This document shows, piece by piece, positions 43,773-54,258 of a stretch of 64,000 nucleotides of DNA. Numbering within the stretch: position 1 is the first letter of the stretch; each line of letters opens with the position of its first letter. The DNA comes from Schistosoma haematobium (taxonomy: Eukaryota; Platyhelminthes; Trematoda; Strigeidida; Schistosomatidae): positions 43,579,691 to 43,643,690 of the forward strand of contig NC_067198.1 in the NCBI RefSeq assembly GCF_000699445.3, given 5' to 3'. A program made the translations under genes and the position numbers. The notes under the pieces are model-generated. The model did no database searches and had not been told where the DNA came from. It worked only from the letters and a program-made list of their open reading frames with translations.

Positions 43773-44607
43773 CAATAGTTAGATATTTCATGGACTGATT
43801 CAAATAAACCATTGTTTCACAATGTAAACAACACTCGCTCTACATCTTTACTGACTACATAGTTATCATTTCTTTTACAATATCTCTACATGTTCGATGA
43901 CTCCTGTTTATATCAGTAAGGAATTCATTAATTCGAATATAAATGTAATACGACTGGTGAAATAATGTAATTCAGTGTTATTTAATTTCGTTCCCATTGA
44001 AGAAAATTGTTATATTTAGAGCTTTGTTTGTTAATATACTGCTTACGACTTCAGCACTCGAACACTAGAACCCACCCTAGTCACAAATGAGAAGACAGAA
44101 GACAAGTGGAAGGAATGCTCTTCCAAACATAGCCATTTATGGTACAGCAGTGTCAAGTATTGATAGTTTTTAGTAAAAATAAAATCATTATTGTAGTCCG
44201 CAGACGGGAGGGGGTATCGACATTTGTCCAATAGGGAATTTACATGTAAAGATTCTGGAATATTCTTCTAAAAGATGATTGGATGGAATATCTTCAGCTC
44301 TTTCTGAGCTGAGCACCATCCTCACAAAAAGGGTTTTGTAGATGTCAAGTTTAAACGAGTTTTGAGCAAGATATTAACATCAGCTATATAATTACAAACC
44401 ATCAGTAAGAATTAGTCTATTGTTTTGATCTAGGTTGAGATTGATTACAAATAAGATTAAACTAAGGACATTCAAATGTCACACCTAATACAATATCTTT
44501 AAACCATTTAGTTGACATATAATCATCATAATAGAAAGGATTATTATCCAAATCGTTTATTTAGTAAATTTTGAGATTTAAAATAATTCTTGTTTCATTC
44601 ACATTGC
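43773..44607. other. AT-rich DNA
   Basis: The short minus frame at 44231-44043 has no support. Nothing else recognised. Confidence 0.4.
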
Positions 44608-44885
44608 AGTGTGTGCTACTGATGTCAACTGATATAAGTAGTATGTATCACCAATTAAAAGTCAAATGTCTGACAGTAGAAGGTTAAAAAGGTTATTGAG
44701 AAGAGAACGAGAACAGTGATTGATTGGTGTGGAAACGAACAAACAACAAAGTCTGAGACAATTGATGAATAAAGTATTTACTGTATGATTCTCAAATTTG
44801 ACTAAGATGTTCTGTAATTTTCTATTCAATTACATTTAGTTGTTCCGTTTGTGTTGTTCTTGTTCACCACAACTTGACTATGTGA
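44608..44885 (+). repeat. Rep3 copy
   Basis: Starts GCAGTGTGTGCTACTGATGT and ends GTGTTGTTCTTGTTCACCAC. Confidence 0.75.
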
Positions 44886-45009
44886 TCAATGAATAGTTGA
44901 ATTTTTACTTTCAATCATTCAAAATGAATATAATTTACTTGACTAAAACTAACTGAAGTCACTGAAGGTTCAATAGATGTTTGATTAAAATAAACGTGTG
45001 TAATATTTA

Positions 45010-45455
45010 ATTTCACTTGTATCTTCTCAGAGTGAACATCAACTCTGCGCTTCAGGTACATCAAGCTGACGAGTCCCGAATAGGACAAAACGCGCGTTTC
45101 AGATTCCATTGCTAGCTACTATCTATCTTCGCTTAAAATGCTTGTAAATAAAAGCTATATCGAGGCAATTCGTACAGGATGCACATATGCCAACAAGTGA
45201 CTAATTAATTACAGTCCTAAATAACAATAAGAAGATACAAATAAACCAACATCAAGTGAATTTAAACTTCACCACATTGCATAAACAAATGGCTATCAAG
45301 ACTCAGTGGATAACGTGATATCATTTAAAGCGAATAGTACTTGAGTTCGAGTTCAACAGTAAAACATCAACTCTGAATTGTAAGTACATCTAGCTGACAA
45401 GTCTCAAATAGGACGAAACTCATATCCTGTATTCCATTGTTTAAAAATCATCTTT
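45010..45455 (+). mobile_element. Two tandem Smα-like units
   Basis: The hammerhead cores start at 45066 and 45394, a period of 328 bp. Between them lies one full unit: stem-I partner and ATTCCATTGCTAGC, GCACATATGCCAACAAGTGA, TTCACCACATTGCATAAACA, head and decayed B box. The first core is CTGACGA but GAAA has become AAAA; the second is CTGACAA with GAAA. Both are expected to be inactive. Confidence 0.82.
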
Positions 45456-45870
45456 AAATGTTTGATTTAAAAACAAACAACTAAACATATACTTCTGTAT
45501 TGCATTATTATTATTATTATCATTAAAATATACTACTGATAAATATAATCAGATTTAAATTGACAATAATATAATTATGCATGAATGATTTTTCTATTCA
45601 TTGAATTCATGATAAGTCAATTGTTTTAAGAATATTGAATATGATTATAATAACAAATTATTCATCTGTCAATAAATTTCAATCATTGAATAATGAAATG
45701 GACAATATTACCATTTAGTATTTAATAAACATTAAGAAATATGAAAGAATCCTAATAATAGGTACATTCTAAATGACTGATTATTGTCAAGATCACTGAA
45801 CAAACTAATCACTTTATAATACATTATTATTCTTTCATCTATTCTCTAGGTAGAGTTTGAACAGTTTATT
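45456..45870. other. AT-rich DNA
   Basis: Nothing recognised. Confidence 0.4.
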
Positions 45871-46132
45871 GTGGTTAGAGTTTTTTCTTCCTCTTCTTCT
45901 TCTTCTTCCTCCTCCTCTTCTTCTTCTTCTCCTTCGTCTTCTCCTTCTTCTCCTTCTTCTTCTCCCTCTTCTCCTTCTTCTTCTCCCTCTTCTCCTTCTT
46001 CTTCACCTTCTTCTTCTCCTTCTTCTTCATATTATTATTATTTAGTAATGCTGTCTTCTATGAGATAAGGTTGCCGACCTCTTGTCCAACTCTCCTTCTT
46101 AACTCAGGTTCAGGATTGGTAAATACACCTAA
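45871..46132 (+). repeat. Rep2 copy 4, expanded by a polypyrimidine tract
   Basis: GTGGTTAGAGTTTTT at the start and TCTTGTCCAACTCTCCTTCT...CAGGTTCAGGATTGG at the end match Rep2. In between lies an almost pure TTC/TCC tract (45889-46027). The Leu/Pro-rich and Ser/Pro-rich frames here come from the tract. Confidence 0.75.
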
Positions 46133-46149
46133 AACTTTGAATACTAATA

Positions 46150-46220
46150 GGATTTCTTAATTCATAATCAATTAATTAGTTTAATTAATTAATTAGTTAA
46201 TTAATTAATTCATTCAATTC
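46150..46220. repeat. AT-only palindromic TTAA cluster
   Basis: Runs of TTAATTAATTAATTAG-type sequence, self-complementary at many offsets. Confidence 0.8.
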
Positions 46221-46352
46221 ACCGTAGTTTATCTTCAGACAACCTTGATTACTTAAATATGTCGTCTGAATTACTAATATGACAATCCTATTTTTAGTAT
46301 TACTTTATAAACAATAAAATTTGTAAAAGTTTTTCACACACTTTCGGTGTTA

Positions 46353-46378
46353 TTCATATATATATATATATATATATA

Positions 46379-46417
<39 letters not shown>

Positions 46418-46431
46418 TACTATTACTGCTA
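46353..46431. repeat. (AT)n followed by (ATT)n microsatellite
   Basis: About 13 AT units, then ATT units, then ACT-containing units, ending where Rep3 starts. Confidence 0.9.
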
Positions 46432-46435
46432 CTAT

Positions 46436-46705
46436 GCTCTGGGCTACTTATATAACGGTGGTCAGGCATAGAATGTATTTCAGTAGAAGATCGATAAAGA
46501 AAGAACGGAACTGGAACGCAATTGGTATGAAAATGTATGAACAATGAAATCTGAGACAATCGACTGATATCTGCAAAACGAACAATGAAGTTTGAGACTA
46601 TGGATTGATACTTTGCAAATTAACTATTTACTTTATGGTTCTCAAATTTTAGTGAGATGCTTTGTAATTCGATTGTTCTCACTAGTGTTCTGTTTACCAC
46701 ACTAC
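46436..46705 (+). repeat. Rep3 copy
   Basis: Contains GGGCTACTTATATAACG, GGCATAGAATGTATTTCAGT and GAACGGAACTGGAACGCAAT, closest to the 60190 and 60885 copies. Confidence 0.72.
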
Positions 46706-46957
46706 TACTGTTACTATTATTATTATTACTATTATTATTACTAAGAAGATGAAAACGAATAGGATAATTGGCAAAACATGAAATACTAGATACCAGAGAG
46801 AATTTATTATTGTTAAAATATCCAAAAGAAAATTGTCAAAAACTAATTAATCAATTAATTATTACACAATTTGGATAGTTTATTGCAAACCATGTAATAA
46901 TTGATAATGAGAAATTAAGTAAATTATGTTCTGTCTAGGTTAGTGCATTTAACATTA

Positions 46958-47505
46958 TATTATTATTTGAACACATAAACATTGGTACAAGAAGGCACCG
47001 AATAGATATGGGCTATATAAATCATTTGATTTGTATGAGAGTTGGAATACTGTCCGGATGCCCAAATCGAAGAAGGTAGTTTTCTTAGGGGGTCATTCTC
47101 TGAGACTTTGATTCTGACGTCTAATCCATAAGTCAGTGGAGCAACGTAAGGATATGCGATCCCATGGTAGCTGGTGACCAATAATTGGTTCATACACAAT
47201 TTGTTCCCTCAGGATCCTGGAGTCTATATGCATCATAGGTATAGAATAATGGTTTTCCTAATAACTGCCCTAGGTGGATCGTCCATATCTGTCAAACCGG
47301 TTGAAGTGCAGGAGATTTGCTTTTCATCCTCTCAATTTCACAAATAACACTCTGGCGATGAAAAGGCAGTGAGTAGGACTTCCCCAAATGTGGTTGTATA
47401 CGCGTGGCTATGTGAGAGCATTTCGAGGGGAAGAGTTAACTCTCCCGACGGTCGTTCGTACTAGAGCACTTAGGGACTACAATTCTGTAAGGTCGGTGAA
47501 ATATC
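46958..47505 (+). repeat. Rep1, copy 3 (longest)
   Basis: Includes the segment missing from the 2418 copy (GGCAGTGAGTAGGACTTCCC, GTGGTTGTATACGCGTGGCT). The minus frame at 47199-46963 is not a gene. Confidence 0.75.
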
Positions 47506-47804
47506 AATGAACCCTAACCAAGCGGGACCGTTTCTATATTTAACGAGGAATCACTGAGTATTTAATAGCTTACTGAATCTCGTTACGTTCAAACAAATTT
47601 GATAAATTAGTTTCACATCTTAAACCGTCCCACGGGACGGTGTCTAACTCAGCAGTGATATAAACGACTGTTCTGCTAATATTCTACCTGTTGTATGCAT
47701 TCACCAAAAACGAAATAGTACCTGGATACCCCACAATTCAGATGAAGGACTACAGTGCAAAGTGGCACATGGTGGACATCTGACAGATCCATTCCAAGTA
47801 AGGA

Positions 47805-48740
47805 CCAGTGTCAGACGTACCTAATTACTCTCACTCTTTCTCTTTCTTCTGGTGGTTGACTGGATTATGAAGACCTTAACATCTGAAGGAAAGCATGGGA
47901 TACAATGAACAGCTCAGAATCAATTAGAAGATTTGGACTCCGTAGATGACCTGTCCATTCTATCCCATACACACAAACATATGCAGATGAAGACAACAAG
48001 TGTGACAGCAGTCTCTGTCTGCATCAGTAGGCTTCAACACACACAAGGCAACAAACAAGATCCTCAAATACAACGCGGAGAACTCCGACCCAATCACACT
48101 TGATGGCGAAACTGTAGAGGATGTGAAATCATTCACGTAGCTGGTCAGCAGCATCATCTATGAACGTGGAGGATGAGATGCAGACGTGAAGACAAGAATG
48201 GTTAAAAGAAGGACAGCATGCTTACAGTTGACCAACGTATGGAACTCCCAACAGTTGTCTGCAAGCCAACATCGAAGTCAGATTCTTCAATACGAACGTC
48301 AAGACAGTTCTATTATATCGTGCTGAAACGTAGAGAACTACCACAACCATAATCAAAGAAGGTACAAGTAAACAGATGTCTGTACATGATACTCAATGTT
48401 CATTAACCGGATAACATCAGCAACAGTCTACTATGAGAGAGGACAAACCAGCTTCCAGCTTAGGAGGAAATTAGGAAAAGACGATGGAAATGGATAGGAT
48501 GCACATTGAGGAAATCATGGGACTACATCACAAGGAAATCGGTAGCGTGGAATCCTGAGTAGAAACAGAAGATTGGGAGACTAAAGAACACAAAGTGATG
48601 AGAATTGGAATCAGATATGAAAAGGATGAATAACAACAGGAAATAACTTAAAAGGATTGTCTAGGACAGATTTTGATGGAGAATTCTGATGGTTGGCCTG
48701 TTCTCCTCTATAAGAGGTAACAGGTTTAAGTAATTAAGTG
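47805..48740 (+). pseudogene. RTE retrotransposon, RT end to 3' tail, decayed
   Basis: The plus strand reads, with frameshifts and stops: GLNTHKxxxKILKYNAENSD-like (observed KATNKILKYNAENSDPITLD), [46 protein letters not shown], then the [19 protein letters not shown] region and GTAAC...TTTAAGTAATTAAGTG at the end. The (F/Y)ADD catalytic block upstream is degraded. This is the longest tail copy of the lineage also found at 17154, 20036, 37148, 38860 and 63482. The minus frame at 48157-47960 is antisense. Confidence 0.78.
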
Positions 48741-49394
48741 TTTGTTTATTATTTACAATGCAATGGTCATTGAACATACTTATTTTGAATTAGGGAAATA
48801 TCTAAGACTAGTCTTAACGAATGACTGATATAATCAAATCATGTAGTAAAACTGATTGACAATATGAGTACTTACCTTCACTCAATACAAACAAATTTAA
48901 AGACTTCACAAAGCCTAACCATTGAATTAATTCATAATGTTTGCGTGTTTATTAAGTATGTTGTACTCAGTGTTTCCTGTCATTTATGTAGTGAGTAGAC
49001 CTTTCAGGGTGTTATTTTCATAAAAATTGTAACTTCAACCCTCTATCGTTGACTTGTTCAAAGTGTAAACAAGAGATTTTTTCCAGTATTTACCATTGTA
49101 GTAGGGTATAAGGGTTTTACAAAAATTTAAGGGTGAATGTTGGAACTAACACATATCTACAGTTAATGAAAGTAAATATATATCAGAGAAGTTAGTTAAA
49201 AACTCATACTACTGAAAACTATGTTGCTCAGATACTTTGAATCTGGTAGCATAATTTTCTTCCCGACTCTTGACACATTTCGGTGCTGAATGTCATCAAT
49301 TGAGAGAAGAATTGGTTGAACAGTACGAACAGTTACTTATACTAGTGGCTACAGTACCAGTGTCAAATGCCGTCATACAGATCTCCATCTAGTA
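48741..49394. other. AT-rich DNA
   Basis: Nothing recognised. Confidence 0.4.
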
Positions 49395-49565
49395 TTTAAT
49401 TGTTATTTAAGTCGTTGTCATCTCATCAGAGGGCAGTCACTACCTAAATATTTCAGTGGTAATGTGACCTACTGTATTACTACCGTCCACAGGTTCGAAT
49501 CCTACTTGATAATATCAATCTGCTCAAAATCGTAGGCAGGTCTTATTGACAAGAACTAATCACCT
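49395..49565 (+). mobile_element. tRNA-like SINE remnant, probably HH-SINE-B
   Basis: TTTCAGTGGTAATGTGACC (A-box-like) and an exact B box GGTTCGAATCC (in CACAGGTTCGAATCCTACTT), followed by GGTCTTATTGACAAGAACTA where the hammerhead should be. The core is lost. Confidence 0.45.
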
Positions 49566-49924
49566 CTAAACGTAATTGCATAACATATTGCTAATTGCCC
49601 TCAGTAACTAGTTTTTCACAATTAAAAGTCTCCATTCATTTCCGAGGTTCCATATCAGCTTACTTGAGTAACTAATGCGCAGCGACCAAAGTTGCAGATA
49701 AATAAGTGTAACGGTCTTTATTTAGCCACGAAACCTTTTCTGAAAAACTTCAATTATAAGTTTAACTGAAAGACCAATATTTAAACGGTGAATATTCTTT
49801 TCGGTAAATTCTCTTCGGATTCTGTAATTATATATCTAAATTAATAATCCGAAAAAATGACCAGGTTAAAGTCAAACTGAATCGTTTAAAGTTATAGTAT
49901 GTGAATTTAGGATTGTCAAACAAA

Positions 49925-50172
49925 ATAGAGTAAATTCACTTGGTTTTGTTTTACTTGTATCTTCCCATTGTTATTTATAACCGCGATTGATCGGTCTGTT
50001 GCTGGCATATGTGCGTCCTATGCGGACTGCCTCTATATGACCTTAAGTCATAAGCTTTTCAAGCAAAGATGGATAGTGGCTAACAGTGAAATCCAGGACG
50101 CGCGAGTCCCAAATAGGACGAAACACACATCGTGGATTCCACTGATAATCACTATCCATCTTTGCTTAAAAT
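49925..50172. mobile_element. Smα-like fold-back
   Basis: A minus-strand unit (ACTTGGTTTTGTTTTACTTG ... GCAAAGATGGATAGTGGCTA) meets a plus-strand hammerhead half (CGAGTCCCAAATAGGACGAA ... CTATCCATCTTTGCTTA). The last ~110 bp form a palindrome. The plus half lacks CTGA, so there is no complete ribozyme. Confidence 0.75.
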
Positions 50173-50462
50173 AGAATAAACTTGTTAGTGTTGATATGAC
50201 TCATATAGAATGTTAACTTGTATCAACCTATATGTTAAGTGAGAGTTTTGTGATCCATGATCAGAATAAATATGGGTCAGATGGGTGAGAAAAATAGTAG
50301 TGAGATTACAATTCGATGAAATGCTTAGTGTAAGACCATAGTGTGTGAAAAATTAGTAAGATATAATAAGGTGGGATGAATGTGAAGTGAATAAATCATT
50401 TACTGGGGAGATTAATAATGGTGGTCAACCAATAGTAATATCTGAAGAGCTGCAACGATCCT
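50173..50462. other. Sequence upstream of the Penelope element
   Basis: No recognised repeat; it may be Penelope 5' untranslated sequence. Confidence 0.35.
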
Positions 50463-52298
50463 GTGACAGTAAGGGAACTTGATGGGTTTCTTAGGTTTTC
50501 TATCAAGCTTGCTATAGCAAATTCCAGAATCAATGTTCTGAAAAGCCCCATAGACAAACGTGAATATCCGAAACCATTTTTCGAGCCATTACGCCGAAAA
50601 AAAATCCATCCAAATCATTGTTCTTTAAAATATCCCACCTTGAATTATGTCGATGAAATTAAGTCTAGAATACCAGAATTGGAATGGAATATTTCATTAC
50701 GAACACATGCATTACATGGTTTGTCAGAAGATCAACGTTTCAAGCTCAAAGATTCCATTGATATTGTTGGCAGAAATCATTCAGAAGATGTGATTTTAAA
50801 ATTAATAAAAAGCTTAAAACCGACCAGGACTCAAGATTTTTTTCCGGAAACGCCAGAGAAACATGCTCTCATGTACAACATTATCGACTATTCAGCTACA
50901 AGCATTATCTCTTGCTCCTAAATTTCATAGTAAGTTAGCTAATGTTAGTGAACTCAACGCTAAAATCCAATTTGAAAGCCTCATTTGTCAGACAAGTGAC
51001 CTTATTCCAGTATCCAATAAAGATTATGAGCATTTCAAAAAACCTCTTGTAGATTTTTGTAATCAATATGTAAACACAATACCTACAATTAGTCGATTGC
51101 ACACAAATGAGCATAAATCTCAATTATCTGAACTTTGGAGAGATCAGGACTTTGTGTTTTGTCTCCCTGACAAGGGTGCAGGAACTGTCCTTATGGATCT
51201 TCTTGACTATGTCACCAAAATATCTTCGATATTATCTGTCAAATTCTCCAAAGAAACCATTCAAAAAGACGTAACTGCGAAAAACCGAATAGATGTTAAT
51301 TAAAGTTCTAAAGAAGATGAAAGATGAGTTTATTACCAATTGTGACTTCTATGAACATCTTTAACCATCGAGTTCCGTTATACCAAGACTATATGGACTC
51401 CCAAATGTTCATAAGAATAATGTCCCTCTTCATCCTATACTTGATATGAACAACCCTCCGTAACACGCGTTGGATGATACAGATGAATGGAGTTGCAATG
51501 GGTTCTCTGTAGGTTCCCCTTTGGGCTGATTGTTTTATGGCCAACATAGAAAATATGGTACTTCGACCAATAATTGAGAGATTTAGTTTCTATAAGAGAT
51601 ATATGGATGACACTTTCATTATTTGAGAATAAGATACGAACCTCAATGAAATTTTGAATAGTTTCAATAATTGTCAGCCCTCAATTCAATTCACTTTGGA
51701 AGAAGAAGTAAACGAGGAGTTTTATTTTCTTTATACCCGTTTGAAAAGAAGGTCAGATCATTTTTCACAGACATCTATATATAGAAAGCTGACCTGGAAT
51801 AGGCAGTACACGAATTTCAATAGTTGATTTCGATTGATTAGAAAGAGGAACCTAATTCACTCTTTATTCTCAAGGATCAGGCGAATATGTTCTACTGACA
51901 CAATAGATGGGAAACTACTTCAAGTTCGTCAGACTCACATTAAGAATGGTTATCCACCTATATTCGTCGATAGACGTCATTCGTAAAGAGCACCGACAGT
52001 ACAAAAGAAAACTCTTTTCATGTATGTAGAATTTAACTAAGATACGGCTGCTGAAATCTTGAATAAAGGGATTTCAAATTCGTTGGATAAAACGTTCTAC
52101 TCAGCTAAGCTCCAAATTGTTTTCTCAAGACAGCCTACAATTCATGGATATGTTAAGGATTAACATCTGCTTTGGGCCATATCAATGTGCATCTATGAAT
52201 CGACTTGCTCATGTGGGACAGGTTACATTGGCCGCACAAAAACTGTCACTTTCCAAATACATCTCAGAACACTATTCAGCTTGGCTTTTAAAAGAAGA
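50463..52298 (+). pseudogene. Penelope-like retroelement, N-terminal region, RT and start of GIY-YIG tail (decayed)
   Basis: Penelope-like elements encode one protein with a reverse transcriptase and usually a C-terminal GIY-YIG nuclease. The first frame (50463-50921) contains WNISLRTHALHGLSEDQRFK and is followed by a frameshift. The second (50863-51303) contains LWRDQDFVFCLPDKGAGTVL then MDLLDYVTKISSIL, the conserved PDKG..VVLMD.DYV.KM.sIL block of Penelope RT. After further breaks, about 51480-51560 holds NGVAMGSL-like and ANIENMVL-like sequence, and 51582-51620 reads FSFYKRYMDDTFII with the catalytic YMDD at 51600-51611, then a stop. Downstream is EILNSFNNCQPSIQFTLEEE. 52117-52298 resembles the GIY-YIG segment (RLAHVGQVTLAAQKLSLSKY, ISEHYSAWLLKE). 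S. mansoni Perere-10 is the likely relative. Many stops and frameshifts make it inactive. The frame is interrupted at 52298 by an HH-SINE-B insertion. Confidence 0.8.
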
Positions 52299-52636
52299 TT
52301 AGATGGTGGTTGGAGGTAATTGACAGGAAACCTTGGACCCAGGTTTCGTGCTACTTGGCACTCGTCAGCAAGGTGTACCTGTAATCTTGAGGGAACTGGT
52401 GCTCCCTGGCGGATTCGATCTCGTGTCACCCAGTTTCACAGTCAGAGACGCTACCACTGTCGACTACCTCCAACCACCATCTAATCTCAATATATAGTGC
52501 CCGCAGTGTCAAGTCACCTAGACTGGTGGCCAAATTGCAACATGATCGATAGCATTCGATCTGCACTAAATAAGGAATTGACACACATGACATTGATCAC
52601 CACCCAGTGATCAATCAATTGTGATTTAAAAGAAGA
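52288..52636 (-). mobile_element. HH-SINE-B insertion with 11-bp target-site duplication
   Basis: TTAAAAGAAGA occurs at 52288-52298 and again at 52626-52636 and bounds a 327-bp insert (52299-52625). On the minus strand the insert has an A-box-like GTGGTAGCGTCTCTG, a B-box-like GAGATCGAATCCG, an intact hammerhead, and a GAGGTAATTG/CCAACCACCATC end. A long duplication, Pol III boxes and no coding sequence fit a SINE mobilised by LINE machinery. The Penelope reading frame continues after it. Confidence 0.88.
52330..52374 (-). ncRNA. Hammerhead ribozyme, fully paired (HH-SINE-B)
   Basis: Minus strand: stem I ACCTTG with CAAGGT (perfect), core CTGACGA, stem II GTGC with GCAC around CAAGTA, GAAA, stem III ACC with GGT and a two-base TG loop, cleavage triplet GTC. 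It is the best-formed hammerhead in the window. Confidence 0.85.
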
Positions 52637-52870
52637 ATATATAACAATGACTAGTTCAATACATGAACATTTAATCAACTATGGACACATAGCTCCAAAG
52701 AAGTCTTCTTTCAAAGTAATCTACACAGTCAAAGAAACTAGATCGAACAGAATTCGAATCAAAATCTTATGCACTGTTGAGGCATTGCCAATCTACCAAA
52801 TCAAATCCAAAATTTGAGTTCAAAAAACGATTTGTCCAATCTCTCAACCTTCCTTGATTCTGAGTACCTT
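52637..52870 (+). pseudogene. Penelope-like retroelement C-terminus (continuation after the SINE)
   Basis: With the duplicated LKE codons the frame reads EYITMTSSIHEHLINYGHIA, PKKSSFKVIYTVKETRSNRI, RIKILCTVEALPIYQIKSKI, a TGA at 52815-52817, then VQKTICPISQPSLI. This is the usual Penelope C-terminal pattern (EH...GH, EAL/I...KP, VQ...SLP) and the same layout as 39770-39922. Confidence 0.75.
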
Positions 52871-53019
52871 TAGTAGTATGTTTCGGTTTTTTCATTTTAA
52901 ACTGTAATCAGTTATTATTATTATTGCCCTTTAAACAAGTTATCTTGATGTTTATTCAGTTTTTATTATTATGACCTTTATGTTTGTTGTTTTTTCTTCA
53001 TATCTGTCAGTTGGATGTT

Positions 53020-53355
53020 TTTTTTAATGAGATCATGAACCGATTGATGTTCGACCATCATTGAAAACCTGGAAGCACTGGACGGCCGTTCCATCATATT
53101 GTGGGACTCCTCAGCAGTGCTCATCCAGGATCCTCCTCGCGGGATTCGAACCCATGGCCTTCAGTCTCGCATGCGAACGCTTAACCTACTGGACCACTGA
53201 CCCGGCACCCAATTGTGTTAATGTCTAACCTCAACCAATCCAAGAAGTTACGCGACCAGTGCTTCCAGGTTTTCAATGGTGGTCTAACATCAATCGGTTC
53301 ATGATCTCAATCAAAAAAAAACCTAACAATCTTCACAACCCCTAAACTGATAATT
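53020..53355. mobile_element. HH-SINE-A fold-back element, core broken
   Basis: Minus-strand tail, hammerhead (CTGAGGA kept; GAAA changed to GGAA and stem II broken) and head with B box are followed by the inverted tail CCAGGTTTTCAATGGTGGTC and terminus CTTCACAACCCCTAAACTGA. Confidence 0.82.
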
Positions 53356-53974
53356 AGATAAGTATCTGACCCGTAAATTATTTTCATCTTCATATTCATT
53401 TCTTACCCGTTGATTATTGCGTAACCTCATTTGATAATAAAAATCTCAAATCAATGTATGACTCAATGTTTTCTATCCTTCTATAGGCATATGTTATCCA
53501 TGTAACTATAAATGAATGATTTCGTCTAAAAGAAAAGAAATATCTTCAAATGCATCTCCACCTCTGACCAATTAATCAAGGCCAATTAAACATTAGTAAC
53601 CTTAGCTATTGACTTACGACCTTTCGAAGTCAAATGTAATTGTCTCCATTAACCTTATTCACAATGATTATTATTATTATTATTATTGCAATAACCCATT
53701 GTGTCATTGAAAGAAAATAGAATTCAGCGAAGAAAATTTTCCCATCGACGAAATCATTTACTTAAGATGTACATTTGTATTTACAGTTTTATGGGAAATA
53801 TATGTCTATAGAAGAATAGAGAAGATTGGATTATAAAATGATTCGACACTCTAAATACCAAATGACGTTGAGTAATAATCAGGGGTGAGAGAACAATATG
53901 AGGATGAAATTAACTTACAAGTGAGAATTACAGAAGATAATTATCTACTTGTCAGATATAAAGAAAAATGAAAA
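53356..53974. other. AT-rich DNA with a short (ATT)n run near 53669
   Basis: Nothing else recognised. Confidence 0.45.
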
Positions 53975-54192
53975 TGGATTAGTTGAAGTTAAACATTAAC
54001 ACTATTGCAGGCCGGCCCAGTGGTTTAATGGCTAAGTGTTCACATGCAAAACCGATAGGTCCTGTGTTTGAACTCAGCGAGCGGTATCGTGGATGTGCAC
54101 TACTGAGGAGTCCCATACTAGGTAGAAATAGCCGTTCAGTGCTTTCATATTTTCCATAGTAATTTAGCTGTAATTGACTCATGAATTCAACT
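53975..54192 (+). mobile_element. HH-SINE-A copy, hammerhead stems damaged
   Basis: Core CTGAGGA and GAAA are present, but stem II ends in GGTA (no pair next to GAAA) and stem III is ATAGCCGT, so activity is unlikely. The minus frame at 54182-53979 is not a gene. Confidence 0.78.
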
Positions 54193-54258
54193 ATTAAAAA
54201 ACATAACGGTCATAATAACAACTGAATAATCATCATGAAGGATTTTTAAAAGACAGTA

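Noticed and set aside
45857..46068. Leu/Pro-rich and Ser/Pro-rich frames.
   Set aside because: They are produced by the TTC/TCC tract within Rep2.
49480..49510. Exact B box GGTTCGAATCC suggesting a tRNA gene.
   Set aside because: No cloverleaf can be formed with the surrounding sequence. It fits a decayed tRNA-like SINE. The same holds for all HH-SINE heads.
53975..54192. Counting this HH-SINE-A hammerhead as intact.
   Set aside because: CTGAGGA and GAAA are present, but the closing pair of stem II and most of stem III are lost.
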